Part shown: positions 45,299-55,615 of the stretch, piece by piece | Layout of the letters: the number at the start of each line of letters is the position of its first letter | Position numbering within the stretch: position 1 is the first letter of the stretch | Assembly: GCF_019968905.1 (NCBI RefSeq) | Contig: NZ_CP079946.1 | Location: 7,165,356-7,229,355 of the forward strand | Source of the DNA: Corallococcus sp. EGB | Lineage (GTDB): Bacteria > Myxococcota > Myxococcia > Myxococcales > Myxococcaceae | Reading direction: 5' to 3' | DNA: 64,000 nt | The notes under the pieces: model-generated | What the model saw: only the letters and a program-made list of their open reading frames with translations | What the model was told of the DNA's origin: nothing | Database searches by the model: none | Made by a program: the position numbers and the translations under genes

Positions 45299-48200
45299 TC
45301 AGCGGAAGAGACCCTTCTTGGGTGGGTTCTTCTTGCGCATGTCGATGAGCCGCAGCTCCTGGTTCGCCTCCAGGTGCTTGGGGTTCGCGCGAACCGCTTC
45401 CCGGAAGTGCTTCTCCGCGCGGTCCATGTCCCCTTCCACGCGGGCGATGACGCCCAGCTGGTAGTGGGCGCGATCACAGTTCGGGTCGGCGCGCACCGCG
45501 TCCGCCATCCACTGTTTGGCGCGGGGCATGTCGGCCTTGCGGCTGGGGTCCATGTAGACGGCCCAGGCGCGCGCCGCGAGGTACAGCGGCTTGGGGTCCA
45601 GGGCGTGGGCGCGCTCGTAGTGTTCGCTGGCGGCGATGAAGTCGCGCTTGCGGAAGAACACCTCGCCCATGCGGAAGAGGTCGTCCGCGTTGGTGTCCGC
45701 GCGGGCCGCGGCGGGGCTGCCGGGGCGGGCGCTGGCGGCCGCGGGAGGCTTGGGGGCGGCCTGCGCGCCCTGCTGGGCCTGCTGGTAGTTCTTGCGGCGG
45801 GTGTCGTCGTGGAGGACTTCGTAGGCCTCGCGGATGGACTCGAAGACGGCGGTGATCTTCGGCGCCAGGTGGGGCAGCGAAGGCGGCAGCCGGTCCGGGT
45901 GGAACACCTTGGCGAGGCTCAGGAAGGCGGCCTTCACCTGGTCGCGCGTGGCGTCCTGCGGAACCCCCAGTGTGACGAAGTGGTCCTTCTTCGTCTGGAT
46001 GTCGGCGTAGCGCTGCTCGATCTGCTGCGCGAGCCGGCCCTCGTCGGGCTTGGGGGGTTCCGGGGGCGCGGCGGCGGGCGGCGGGGCGGCGGATTCGGGC
46101 GTGGCCGGGGTGCCCGCGGCGGGGGGAACGGGGCGGGCGCCGAGCGTGCCCATGTTCTCCATGGCGCGGCGCAGGAGGCGCTGGCGCCGGAGCTTGGAGG
46201 CTTCGTCGGGGTTGGAGGGGTCTTCGGCCGCCACGTCGTCCTCGTCAAAATCCCAGTCGTCCAGATCACCGGACAGCTCATCCCCAGTCTGGCCAGAAGC
46301 CCCCGCGTTGTCACCGGGGAAGGCGGAGGCTCGGGGGGAAGGCAGTGGCTCGAATGTCGCCTCGACGATGGCCTCGACGAGGAATTCGTTGGCATCGCCC
46401 GCCGAGCGGACATCCGAGCGGATGAGGGCTTCCAGGTGGGCGTCCACCTGCTGGAGGGCGGCCTCGAAGGAGGCGGCGAGGTTCTGGGCGGGGTCGTTGG
46501 ATTCGTCGAAGGAGACGATGCGCCACAGGTCGTCCTCGCTGGCGCGGCCGGGGCGCACGGGCGGCGTGGAGGACGCGGGGAACTTGGGGGGCTGGACGGC
46601 CCAGAGGTCCGGCTGGGGAGGCGCCTCGGCGGGGACGACGGGGGCGGCCGGCGCGGCGGCGCGGGTATCAGGAAGGGGCGCTGCGGCGGGGACGATGTCG
46701 CCCCAGCTCTCGGGCTCCACCTCGAGGAGGGGGAGGTCAGGCTCTGGGGGTGGAGCGGCGGGGAAGCGCGAGGACTCCTCGGTGAGCCAGGGGTCCATGG
46801 GCACGGAGGCCGAGCGACGCAGGGCCTCGGCCATGTCCTGGAGCAGGGCGGCCTGGGCGCGCTTGCGGGCTTCCGTGAGGGCGGAGGTGTTGTCGGTGGC
46901 GGGCAGTTCCAGCGCGTCGCGGGAGGAAGCGGGGATGGAGTCCGCCCAGTTCGCCGGGGCGGCGGGTTCCGGCTCCGCGGTGAGGATGATGTCCTCGACC
47001 CCGAGCGTGAGGGGTTCCGGCTCCTGGGGCGCCGCGGCGACGGGGACGAGGACCGGGGGCGGCGTGGGGGGCGCGGACGGGCGGGTGCGCCGGGGGAGTG
47101 AGGGGGGATGGGCGGGTTTGCCCTGGTCTGACAGGCGCTGGGCCTCGGCGGCCCGGGCCTGTTCGGCGAGGCGGGCGGCTTCGGCCAGGCGCTGAGCTTC
47201 GGCTTCGGCGCGAAGACGGGCTTCCTCGGCGATCCGAGCGGCTTCGCTTCGTGCGGCCTCTTCAGCGAGGCGGGCCTCTTCGGCGAGGCGGGCCTCTTCG
47301 GCGAGACGTGCTTCTTCCTCGGCGCGAAGACGGGCCTCCACAGCAAGGCGCGCTTCTTCTTCCGCACGCAAGCGCGCTTCTTCCTCCAGCCGCGATTCCT
47401 CAGCGAGTCGAGCCTCCTCTTCGGCGCGAAGACGGGCCTCCTCCGCGAGGCGCGCTTCTTCCGCCAGACGGGCCTCTTCGGCAGCACGCAGCCGCGTTTC
47501 TTCGGCCAGTCGCGCCTCTTCCGCGAAACGCGCCTCCTCTTCCGCGCGAAGGCGGGCTTCTTCCGCCAGCCGCGCCTCTTCCGCACGCAGGCGAGCTTCT
47601 TCGGCCAGCCGCGCCTCTTCCGCGAGGCGGGCCTCTTCCGCAAGCCGTGCCGCTTCGGCTACTCGAGCCTCCTCTTCGGCACGAAGACGGGCCTCCTCCG
47701 CGAGGCGCGCCTCCTCAGCAAGCCGTGCTTCCTCCTCCGCACGAAGACGGGCCTCTTCCGCCAGCCGAGCCTCTTCGGCAAGACGTGCTTCTTCGGCGAG
47801 GCGCGCTTCTTCCTCGGCACGAAGACGGGCCTCCTCCGCGAGCCGGGCCTCCTCTTCGGCACGAAGCCGAGCCTCTTCAGCCAGTCGCGCTTCTTCCGCC
47901 AGCCGTGCTTCTTCCTCTGCACGAAGGCGGGCTTCCTCGGCGAGACGCGCCTCCTCCTCCGCGCGAAGCCGTGCTTCCTCTGCGAGGCGTGCCTCTTCGG
48001 CTAGCCGAGCCTCTTCTTCGGCACGGATGCGCGCCTCTTCTGCCAAGCGCGCTTCCTCCGCGAGACGAGCCTCTTCAGCGAGGCGGGCCTCTTCGGCCAG
48101 TCGCGCCTCTTCTTCGGCACGAAGCCGAGCCTCTTCCGCGAGACGCGCCTCTTCAGCGAGACGCGCCTCTTCAGCGAGACGCGCCTCTTCTTCCGCCCGA

Positions 48201-51178
48201 AGCCGAGCCTCTTCCGCGAGACGCGCCTCTTCAGCGAGACGCGCCTCTTCCTCCGCACGAAGACGGGCCTCTTCGGCGAGGCGCGCCTCTTCAGCGAGAC
48301 GCGCCTCTTCAGCGAGACGCGCCTCTTCCTCCGCACGAAGACGGGCCTCCTCGGCGAGGCGTGCCTCCTCTGCGAGGCGTGCCTCTTCCTCCGCACGAAG
48401 ACGGGCCTCTTCGGCGAGGCGTGCCTCCTCAGCGAGACGCGCCTCTTCCTCGGCACGCAGCCGAGCTTCTTCCGCAAGCCGCGCCTCCTCTGCGAGGCGT
48501 GCCTCTTCAGCCAGCCGGGCCTCCTCGATCGCGCGAAGACGTGCTTCCTCAGCGAGCCGTGCTTCCTCCTCCGCACGAAGACGGGCCTCTTCGGCCAAGC
48601 GAGCTTCTTCGGCGAGACGAGCCACTTCGGCCAGTCGCGCCTCTTCGGCCAAGCGGGCCTCTTCTTCCGCACGAAGGCGAGATTCTTCGGCGAGACGGGC
48701 CTCCTCAGCCAGACGCGCTTCTTCAGCAAGGCGCGCCTCTTCCTCCGCACGAAGTCGGGCCTCTTCCGCGAGTCGGGCCTCCTCTGCGAGACGAGCCTCT
48801 TCCTCTGCGCGAAGGCGGGCTTCTTCAGCCAGACGCGCCTCTTCTTCGGCACGAAGGCGAGCCTTTTCCACGAGGCGCGCTTCCTCGGCTAGCCGAGCCT
48901 CTTCCGCCAGCCGAGCCTCCTCTTCCGCGCGGCGACGAGCTTCTTCCGCCAGCCGTGCTTCCTCTTCCGCATGCAGCCGAGCCTCTTCGGCCAGGCGCGC
49001 CTCTTCAGCAAGCCGAGCCTCTTCGGCAAGGCGCTCTGCTTCAATACGCGCCAGTTCCGCGAGGCGGGCTTCTTCAAGGGCACGAAGCCGAGCTTCCTCG
49101 GCCTGTCGGGCCTCTTCGGCCAGACGCTCCGCTTCGATTCGAGCGGCCTCCTCGGCAAGGCGGGCCTCTTCCGCGAGCCGGGCCTCCTCCTCCGCGCGAA
49201 GCCGAGCCTCATCCGCAAGGCGAGCCTCTTCGGCCAGTCGGGCTTCTTCCTCCGCACGAAGGCGAGCCTCTTCGGCCAGACGCGCCTCTTCCGCAAGACG
49301 GGCCTCTTCCTCCGCGCGAAGGCGAGCCTCTTCGGCCAGTCGGGCCTCTTCAGCGAGGCGGGCCTCCTCAGCGAGCCGAGCCTCTTCCGCGAGACGCGCT
49401 TCCTCTTCCGCGCGAAGCCGCGCCTCCTCCGCTAGCCGAGCCTCTTCAGCAAGGCGAGCTTCTTCCTCGGCACGCAGCCGCGCCTCTTCCGCGCGAAGCC
49501 GCGCCTCCTCCGCTAGCCGAGCCTCTTCAGCAAGGCGAGCCTCTTCCTCGGCACGCAGCCGCGCCTCTTCCGCGCGAAGCCGCGCCTCGTCCGCTAGCCG
49601 AGCCTCTTCAGCAAGGCGAGCTTCTTCCTCGGCACGCAGCCGAGCCTCTTCGGCTAGCCGCGCCTCTTCCGCGACCCGCTCCGCCTCAAGGCGAGCCAAC
49701 TCCGCGAGCCGGGCCTCTTCCGCCAACCGCTCCGCTTCAATGCGAGCCAGTTCGGCGAGACGCTCCTCTTCCGCCAACCGCTCCGCTTCGAGCCGAGCAA
49801 GCTCCGCGAGCCGTGCTTCTTCCGCAAGGCGCTCCGCTTCAATGCGAGCCAGTTCCGCGAGACGAGCCTCTTCAGCGAGTCTTTCGGCTTCGATGCGCGC
49901 CAACTCCGCGAGGCGTGCCTCCTCCGCCAGCCGCTCGGCTTCAATGCGTGCCAACTCGGCCAGCCGAGCCTCTTCAGCGAGCCGTTCTGCCTCGATGCGT
50001 GCCAGCTCCGCGAGCCGAGCCTCTTCTGCCAACCGCTCGGCCTCGATGCGTGCCAGCTCCGCGAGCCGAGCCTCCTCCGCCAGCCGCTCTGCCTCCAACC
50101 GCGCCAGCTCAGCAAGACGTGCCTCTTCAGCGAGCCGTTCCGCCTCGATGCGAGCCAACTCCGCGAGCCGGGCCTCTTCGGCAAGGCGCTCCGCCTCCAA
50201 CCGCGCCAACTCCGCGCGCCGAGCCTCCTCCGCCAGCCGCTCCGCTTCGAGCCGCGCCAACTCCGCGAGGCGAGCCTCCTCCGCAAGCCGAGCCTCTTCC
50301 TCCGCCCGAAGCCGAGCCTCCTCCGCCAGCCGCTCCGCCTCGATGCGCGCCAGCTCCGCCAGCCGAGCCTCTTCCGCGAGCCGTGCCTCTTCAGCAAGGC
50401 GCTCCGCCTCCAGCCTCGCCAACTCCGCGAGCCGAGCCTCTTCCGCGCGCCGTTCCGCCTCCTCGCGCCGGCGGGCCTCCTCGATGGCCCAGGCCTCCTC
50501 CTCCGCCTGCCGCAGCTCCTCCTCGCGCCGCAGCCGCTCGCGCTCCTCCCACTCCTCCACGGACAGGGCCTCGATGCGGCCCTCGCGCTCCAGCACCCGC
50601 AGCAGCGCCTGCTGCGCTCCCGTCAGCGACTCCGGCTGGCGGAACGCTCCCAGCGTCTCCAGCAGGCTCCGCTCCGACGCATCCGTCAGCCACGGCTCGC
50701 ACGCCGCCACCTCCGGACAGCGGTAGACCCTCGCCGGCACCGGCTCACTCGGCGTCGGCTCCAGCGCCGCGCGCACCACCCGCACGCCCGCGATGGGCGC
50801 GAAGTCCCCCGCCGCCTCCACCGCCTCCGCCTCGAAGTCCGCGCGCTCCGCCAGCTCGCTCAGCCGCCGCACCTGCGCCAGCACCTGCTGCTCGTGCACC
50901 ACCGCGGGCTGAAGTCCGCCGTCCTCCAGCAGCTCCTCGTCCGGCGCCGCCGCCCCCCCCCGCGCCCACAGCGCGTCCAGGGCGTCCATGTTCAACAACC
51001 CGCCCTGGAACAGCGCCTGCGCCGGCGTCTGGTACCCGAAGCCCAGCTTCGCGCCCACGAGGTCGCCTTCGCGCAGCCAGAGCGCGGACTCGCGTCCACC
51101 GGCGTGCAGCGTCAGCCGGCCGGTGGCTCGGGACTTGTGGGCGGCGTACAGCGCTTCGGCGACCTGCGAGGCGGACAT
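45299..51178 (-). CDS. Giant PATAN-like / long charged-helix / J-domain / TPR protein
   Basis: A 1959-residue protein. Residues 1-75 resemble a PATAN (DUF4388) head ([20 protein letters not shown]). After a linker, residues about 205-1350 are almost entirely built of short repeats such as [14 protein letters not shown] and LARIEAER, giving an uninterrupted Glu/Ala/Arg/Leu helix. A disordered Pro/Ala region follows (about 1390-1720), then a J-domain (about 1738-1800) with the HPD tripeptide (KVFHPDRLP), and a TPR region to the end (about 1830-1955). The helix region looks like a single alpha-helix or long coiled coil. Start ATG 51178. The partner appears to be the REC-DUF4388-TPR gene downstream. 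Confidence 0.9.
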   Translation of the reverse strand: MSASQVAEALYAAHKSRATGRLTLHAGGRESALWLREGDLVGAKLGFGYQTPAQALFQGGLLNMDALDALWARGGAAAPDEELLEDGGLQPAVVHEQQVLAQVRRLSELAERADFEAEAVEAAGDFAPIAGVRVVRAALEPTPSEPVPARVYRCPEVAACEPWLTDASERSLLETLGAFRQPESLTGAQQALLRVLEREGRIEALSVEEWEERERLRREEELRQAEEEAWAIEEARRREEAERRAEEARLAELARLEAERLAEEARLAEEARLAELARIEAERLAEEARLRAEEEARLAEEARLAELARLEAERLAEEARRAELARLEAERLAEEARLAELARIEAERLAEEARLAELARLEAERLAEEARLAELARIEAERLAEEARLAELARIEAERLAEEARLAELARIEAERLAEEARLAELARIEAERLAEEARLAELARIEAERLAEEARLAELARLEAERLAEEERLAELARIEAERLAEEARLAELARLEAERVAEEARLAEEARLRAEEEARLAEEARLADEARLRAEEARLRAEEEARLAEEARLAEEARLRAEEARLRAEEEARLAEEARLAEEARLRAEEEARLAEEARLAEEARLAEEARLAEEARLRAEEEARLAEEARLAEEARLRAEEEARLAEEARLADEARLRAEEEARLAEEARLAEEAARIEAERLAEEARQAEEARLRALEEARLAELARIEAERLAEEARLAEEARLAEEARLHAEEEARLAEEARRRAEEEARLAEEARLAEEARLVEKARLRAEEEARLAEEARLRAEEEARLAEEARLAEEARLRAEEEARLAEEARLAEEARLAEESRLRAEEEARLAEEARLAEVARLAEEARLAEEARLRAEEEARLAEEARLRAIEEARLAEEARLAEEARLAEEARLRAEEEARLAEEARLAEEARLRAEEEARLAEEARLAEEARLRAEEEARLAEEARLAEEARLAEEARLRAEEEARLAEEARLAEEARLRAEEEARLAEEARLAEEARLAEEARLRAEEEARLAEEARLAEEARLAEEARLAEEARIRAEEEARLAEEARLAEEARLRAEEEARLAEEARLRAEEEARLAEEARLAEEARLRAEEEARLAEEARLRAEEEARLAEEARLAEEARLAEEARLRAEEEARLAEEARLAEEARLRAEEEARVAEAARLAEEARLAEEARLAEEARLRAEEARLAEEARLRAEEEARFAEEARLAEETRLRAAEEARLAEEARLAEEARLRAEEEARLAEESRLEEEARLRAEEEARLAVEARLRAEEEARLAEEARLAEEARLAEEAARSEAARIAEEARLRAEAEAQRLAEAARLAEQARAAEAQRLSDQGKPAHPPSLPRRTRPSAPPTPPPVLVPVAAAPQEPEPLTLGVEDIILTAEPEPAAPANWADSIPASSRDALELPATDNTSALTEARKRAQAALLQDMAEALRRSASVPMDPWLTEESSRFPAAPPPEPDLPLLEVEPESWGDIVPAAAPLPDTRAAAPAAPVVPAEAPPQPDLWAVQPPKFPASSTPPVRPGRASEDDLWRIVSFDESNDPAQNLAASFEAALQQVDAHLEALIRSDVRSAGDANEFLVEAIVEATFEPLPSPRASAFPGDNAGASGQTGDELSGDLDDWDFDEDDVAAEDPSNPDEASKLRRQRLLRRAMENMGTLGARPVPPAAGTPATPESAAPPPAAAPPEPPKPDEGRLAQQIEQRYADIQTKKDHFVTLGVPQDATRDQVKAAFLSLAKVFHPDRLPPSLPHLAPKITAVFESIREAYEVLHDDTRRKNYQQAQQGAQAAPKPPAAASARPGSPAAARADTNADDLFRMGEVFFRKRDFIAASEHYERAHALDPKPLYLAARAWAVYMDPSRKADMPRAKQWMADAVRADPNCDRAHYQLGVIARVEGDMDRAEKHFREAVRANPKHLEANQELRLIDMRKKNPPKKGLFR
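47130..50560. repeat. Large coding tandem repeat array (Glu-Ala-Arg-Leu helix units)
   Basis: About 3.4 kb of repeated codons inside the giant gene. Units are 6 codons (EEARLA), 8 codons (LRAEEEAR) and, nearer the N-terminus, 17 codons (a [15 protein letters not shown] unit). Stretches near 48100-48420 are nearly identical at the DNA level. No unique spacers separate units, which distinguishes it from a CRISPR array. The same sequence keeps other reading frames open, producing long spurious frames on both strands. Confidence 0.92.
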
Positions 51179-51212
51179 TCGGCCACGGAGTGTAGCCCGT
51201 CCCGCCCTCCCC

Positions 51213-51716
51213 TCAATTCGACGGCGGCGCCTGCCTGGCCGCTGTCCCCAGCTGCACCTGACGCAGCGCCTCGTAGGCGCCAATCCCCACCGACGTCGAA
51301 AGATTCAAGCTCCGGCGCTCCGGCAGCATCGGAATGGTCACCGGCGTCCCCGTCCCCCCCTCCATCACCTCCGGCAACAGCCCCGTCACCTCCGAGCCGA
51401 ACACCAGGTGGTCCCCCGGCTCGAACCGCGCCGCGTACAGCGACGTCTCCGCCCGGGCCGAGAACAGCCACCGCCGGGCCTGGGGGTACTCCGCCACATA
51501 GGCGTCATAGGTCGGGTACAGCTTCAGGAACACCTTGTCCCAGTAGTCCAGCCCGGCCCGCTTCAGGTGCCGGTCGTCGATGGAGAACCCCAGGGGCTCC
51601 ACCAGGATGAGCCGGCACCCCGTCACCGCGCACAGCCGGGCCACGTTGCCGGTGTTGGGCGGAATCTGGGGCGACACGAGGACCAGGTGCAGAGGGGACG
51701 CCAGCGGCTCAAGCAT
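51213..51716 (-). CDS. trmL: TrmL-type tRNA (cytidine-34/uridine-34) 2'-O-methyltransferase
   Basis: A 167-residue minimal SPOUT methyltransferase. The motifs are [13 protein letters not shown] (motif 1), [13 protein letters not shown] (motif 2) and [24 protein letters not shown] (motif 3, shown in part). It matches TrmL rather than the longer TrmJ. ATG 51716 is used; GTG 51728 would add four residues. It is divergent from the DUF192 gene 17 bases away and 34 bases downstream of the giant gene's start. Confidence 0.88.
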   Translation of the reverse strand: MLEPLASPLHLVLVSPQIPPNTGNVARLCAVTGCRLILVEPLGFSIDDRHLKRAGLDYWDKVFLKLYPTYDAYVAEYPQARRWLFSARAETSLYAARFEPGDHLVFGSEVTGLLPEVMEGGTGTPVTIPMLPERRSLNLSTSVGIGAYEALRQVQLGTAARQAPPSN

Positions 51717-51733
51717 GGGATAGAACACCGGAC

Positions 51734-52102
51734 ATGCACTGGAGGGTGACCAACGAAACGCGGCAGCGGCTGCTCGCGGACCGCGCTGAACGCGCCGAGT
51801 CCTTCGTCCAGCGCTTCCAGGGGCTCATGGGCCGCGCCTCGCTGCCCATGGGGGGCGGGATGCACATCGAGCCCTGCAACTCCATCCACACCTTCTTCAT
51901 GCGCATCCCCATCGACGTCGCCTTCCTGGACGCGGAAGGGCGCATCGTCAAGCAACTGTCCGCCCTGCCGCCGTGGCGCGCCTCGTCCATCTACTTCAAG
52001 GCCCGCTCCGTCCTGGAGCTGCCCGCCGGGGTCCTCCTGGCCAGCGGCACCCAGGAGGGCGACCGCCTGGTCTTCACCCCCGCAGAGGCCCCTGGCGACT
52101 AG
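51734..52102 (+). CDS. DUF192-family protein
   Basis: A 122-residue DUF192 protein (PF02643), typified by RFQGLMGRASLP, THTFFMR-like FFMRIPIDVAFLDAEG, and VLELPAG. DUF192 is a small conserved domain of unclear function, often exported in archaea and bacteria. No signal peptide is seen here. The start ATG 51734 faces trmL. Confidence 0.85.
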   Translation: MHWRVTNETRQRLLADRAERAESFVQRFQGLMGRASLPMGGGMHIEPCNSIHTFFMRIPIDVAFLDAEGRIVKQLSALPPWRASSIYFKARSVLELPAGVLLASGTQEGDRLVFTPAEAPGD

Positions 52103-52172
52103 GGCTCCGAGGCGGATGCCCCTCCCCCGACCCGCACCCGGAGGGTGGAACACTGGGACAGACGAGAGGTTT

Positions 52173-52201
52173 TTGACCCCTTTTGGAGCGCTTTGTTAAC
52201 G
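52173..52201 (+). promoter_or_regulatory. Sigma-70-type promoter for the PP2C gene
   Basis: TTGACC and TTAACG are separated by 17 bases. The transcript would start near 52208 and give a leader of about 38 bases. A TTTT run precedes the -35 box. Confidence 0.5.
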
Positions 52202-52245
52202 TCGCGCCCCGATTTTCACGCCTCTCCCCGGAAGAGTCCCTTCGC

Positions 52246-53010
<765 letters not shown>

Positions 53011-53034
53011 GCCGCCCGTCCCATCCGGACGCGT

Positions 53035-53073
53035 GAAGGCCCGCCCTCCCAAAAGGAGCGCGGGCCTTCGTCT
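53035..53073 (+). terminator. Intrinsic-type terminator after the PP2C gene
   Basis: A 10-bp perfect stem (GAAGGCCCGC with GCGGGCCTTC) and a further inner TCC/GGA pairing form a hairpin 24 bases after the stop codon, followed by GTCTTG. The T-run is weak but the stem is strong. Confidence 0.65.
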
Positions 53074-53085
53074 TGAGGAGCCCCC

Positions 53086-54582
53086 ATGTCCTGGAACCTG
53101 CTGACCGGCCTGCTGCTGATGGCGGCCCCTCCCGACTTCTCCCAGCCCCTGGGAGCGCCCGGTGAAAGGGCGCCCGCGTCGGTCGCGACGCTCGTCTCGG
53201 ACGGGCAGCAGCTGGTGCTGGACGTGGACGTGGTGGACGCGACGCCGTCGGCCGCGACGGACGACGTGCACTCGGATCACGTGGAGGTCTGGTTCGGGCT
53301 GGAGGCTCCCGACGCGCTGATGCCTTCGCGCGTCATCACCACGTCGCCCGCGGGAAAGCTCTTCACGGTGCGCGGCAAGGACGACCCGAAGGAGCTGGAG
53401 GCCATCCGGCGGGGCACGGATCCGGGCAACATCGACAACTCCGAGAGGATGCTCAAAGGCTGCGATGAGGACGACAGGGCCGCGCGCGACTCGCTGGGCA
53501 CGTCGCCCAAGCGGACGCGGGTCCTGCTGGGGCTCGCGCACCTGGGCTTCTTCCCCGACGGCCGAGCCCCCGTGCTCTACGACCTGGAGCGCTACCCGGG
53601 CCTGTCCCCGGCCCTGGGCGAAGGGGACGTGCGCTACGAAGCACAGCGCACGGCCACGGGCTACCACGTGCGCGCGGTGCTCCAGCCCGGGGCGCTGCTC
53701 TTCGTTCCGAAGGACGGCGTGCGCACGTTGCGCGTCCGGGTGGACGCCATCGACGCGGGCGCAGAGGGCACGAAGGAGACGCTGTGCTCCACGCACCCGG
53801 CCCCGAAGTGGGGCGACGCGGAGACGCTGCGGACCGTGAAGCTCGCGAAGCCTCTCACGGTGAAGCTGGTGGAGGGACTCCCGGAGCTGGGGCAGCCCCT
53901 ACCCAAGGCACCCGGCGCGAAGCAGGCGTTCAACGAGCTGCCACCCTACTTCCTGCGCACCGGGGCGACGTGGACCGGCGTGCGGGTGGAGCGCGCTTTC
54001 CCCGAAAGCTACCAGTGGCGCATCTGCGCCACGACGCTCGACGCCGTCACCGAGTACCGCCCGCAGGCCAACGTCTTCGGACCACCCGCCGCTTTCCTGG
54101 GCGAAGGCACCGCGCGCATCCCGGTGACGGCCTCGAGCGCTCCGACGACGGTGTACCTCTCCCGGGCGCCGGGCGACCTGCGCGCCGTGCTGTCCCACGA
54201 CGTGGTGGAGACGTTCCGGTTCAAGGACGGCACACCCGGGCTCGTGGAACGGATGACCGAGCCGATGATGGGCCGCTACACGAGCGGCGCGTGCGGCGGC
54301 GCTACCGTGGTCACAGTGCAGCTCGTGCGCATGGAGAAGCAGGGGCCGAAGCGAAAGGTCCTGATGACCTGGAACGACTGCGGCGACGACGTCTCGGATG
54401 GAGAGGAGCACGTCGTAGCGAAGCGCCCGGAGGACGCCGAAGAAGACATCACGCCGAAGCTCACCTGGGCCACGCCGGGGCAGAAGCTGCGTGTGACGTT
54501 CGGTCCGCGCCTCACGCTGGAAGCCACCTGGAAACCAGATGGTTCCAACGTGAAGGTGGACAAGGTCGCCGCGAAGCCGTGA
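53086..54582 (+). CDS. Exported protein with a CBM9-like N-terminal region
   Basis: A 498-residue protein with a short signal peptide (residues about 1-14). Residues 25-230 show the DVHSDHVEVWFGLEAP pattern seen in CBM9-like/DOMON-like beta sandwiches of exported bacterial proteins. The second half (about 260-498) is beta-rich and not recognised. Cysteines are few and spaced, consistent with an envelope location. GAGGAG lies six bases before ATG 53086. It converges with the murU-like gene with no gap between stops. Confidence 0.75.
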   Translation: MSWNLLTGLLLMAAPPDFSQPLGAPGERAPASVATLVSDGQQLVLDVDVVDATPSAATDDVHSDHVEVWFGLEAPDALMPSRVITTSPAGKLFTVRGKDDPKELEAIRRGTDPGNIDNSERMLKGCDEDDRAARDSLGTSPKRTRVLLGLAHLGFFPDGRAPVLYDLERYPGLSPALGEGDVRYEAQRTATGYHVRAVLQPGALLFVPKDGVRTLRVRVDAIDAGAEGTKETLCSTHPAPKWGDAETLRTVKLAKPLTVKLVEGLPELGQPLPKAPGAKQAFNELPPYFLRTGATWTGVRVERAFPESYQWRICATTLDAVTEYRPQANVFGPPAAFLGEGTARIPVTASSAPTTVYLSRAPGDLRAVLSHDVVETFRFKDGTPGLVERMTEPMMGRYTSGACGGATVVTVQLVRMEKQGPKRKVLMTWNDCGDDVSDGEEHVVAKRPEDAEEDITPKLTWATPGQKLRVTFGPRLTLEATWKPDGSNVKVDKVAAKP

Positions 54583-55611
54583 TCAGCGCCCGGCGAGCGG
54601 CGCGGGCACCCGGTGCGGGCCCCACGCGAGCACCTCGGTGAGCGCTTCACCGGGTGACACCGGCGTCTCCTCGAACACGGCGCAGCGCTCAAGCCGCGCG
54701 CCCTGCCCCACTCGCGCGCCCGGGCCCACCGACACGCCCGGGCCCACGGTGGCTCCCGCGTCCACGACGCTGCCGGCCCCCACGTACGCGGGCCCGCGCA
54801 CCGTCCCCGCGACGCGGGCTTGCGGATGAACCCAGGCTCCGTCCGCCCCGGCCTTCAGCCCGTGAAGCGGCGAGTCCTTCCCCAGCGCCTGCAACGGCAC
54901 GCGCCCTTCGAGCACGTCCCGCACCGTGGCCAGGTAGCGCGACGGCATGCCCAGGTCGGACCAGTACGCGTCCACCGCGTGCCCCCGCACCTGGAGCCCC
55001 GCCTGCATCACCCGCACGTAGACCTCGCGGTTGATGTCCTCGGGGCCTTCCGCCGTCATGAAGTCGAACACGCTGGGGGACATCACGTGCACGCCCGTGA
55101 AGTGCCACGGCTTCAGGCCGTCACCGCCCGGCCCGTAGCCCGCGATGCGGCGCACCTGCCCGCCCGCGTCCGCCTCCACCGCCGCGTACTTCTCCCCTTC
55201 CGGCATCGGCAGCAGCACCATCGTCGCCACCGCGCCAGACTCGCGGTGTGCCGCGACCACGGGCCTCAGGTCCACCGGGAAGAGGATGTCCCCGTTGAAC
55301 ACGAGGAAGTCCTCGCCGGAGAGGAAGTCGCGCAGGCCGCGGATGCCTCCGCCCGTGCCCTGGATGACGGGCTCGTGCACCACGTGCAGCGGCAGCCCCG
55401 CGCGCTCGCACTCCGCGCGGGCCACCGCCGCCATCGTGTCCGGCAGGTGGTGCGTGTTGATGCCCACCTCCGTCACCCCCGCGGCCCTCAGCACCGCCAG
55501 GTGGTAGCGCAACAGCGGCTGCCCGAGGAACGGCATGGCCGGCTTGGGCCAGCGCTCCGTGAGCGGGCGCAGGCGCGTGCCCAGGCCCGCGCAGAGGACC
55601 ATCGCTTTCAT
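54583..55611 (-). CDS. murU: MurU-like sugar-1-phosphate nucleotidyltransferase with a left-handed beta-helix tail
   Basis: The 342-residue protein has a nucleotidyltransferase domain (about 1-235) with AGLGTRLRPLTERWPKPAMP, GTGGGIRG and FNGDIL, and a C-terminal hexapeptide-repeat (LbH-like) segment (about 265-335; GPAYVGAGSVVDAGATVGPG). In Pseudomonas, MurU makes UDP-MurNAc from MurNAc-1-phosphate and lacks this tail. The upstream AmgK-like kinase supplies that substrate, so the pair fits the anabolic cell-wall recycling route. The tail makes GDP-mannose-type enzymes a possible alternative. Confidence 0.8.
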   Translation of the reverse strand: MKAMVLCAGLGTRLRPLTERWPKPAMPFLGQPLLRYHLAVLRAAGVTEVGINTHHLPDTMAAVARAECERAGLPLHVVHEPVIQGTGGGIRGLRDFLSGEDFLVFNGDILFPVDLRPVVAAHRESGAVATMVLLPMPEGEKYAAVEADAGGQVRRIAGYGPGGDGLKPWHFTGVHVMSPSVFDFMTAEGPEDINREVYVRVMQAGLQVRGHAVDAYWSDLGMPSRYLATVRDVLEGRVPLQALGKDSPLHGLKAGADGAWVHPQARVAGTVRGPAYVGAGSVVDAGATVGPGVSVGPGARVGQGARLERCAVFEETPVSPGEALTEVLAWGPHRVPAPLAGR

Positions 55612-55615
55612 GGCG

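Noticed and set aside
42191..47101. Long plus-strand frame opposite the REC gene and part of the giant gene
   Set aside because: Shadow frame with no domain matches and running across two genes and an intergenic region.
47130..50560. Possible CRISPR array
   Set aside because: Units are contiguous without unique spacers, vary in length by codon multiples and encode protein; no cas genes are present.
47098..51195. A very long plus-strand open frame opposite the giant helical gene, plus further long frames in other phases
   Set aside because: The repeat codons (GAG, GCC, CGC, CTC) read without stops in several frames. The products are Arg/Pro or Ser/Ala-Arg strings without domains, whereas the minus-strand frame has PATAN, J and TPR domains at its ends.
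53035..53073. Inverted repeat of a mobile element
   Set aside because: It directly follows a gene stop, has terminator geometry and is not paired with a second copy or a transposase.
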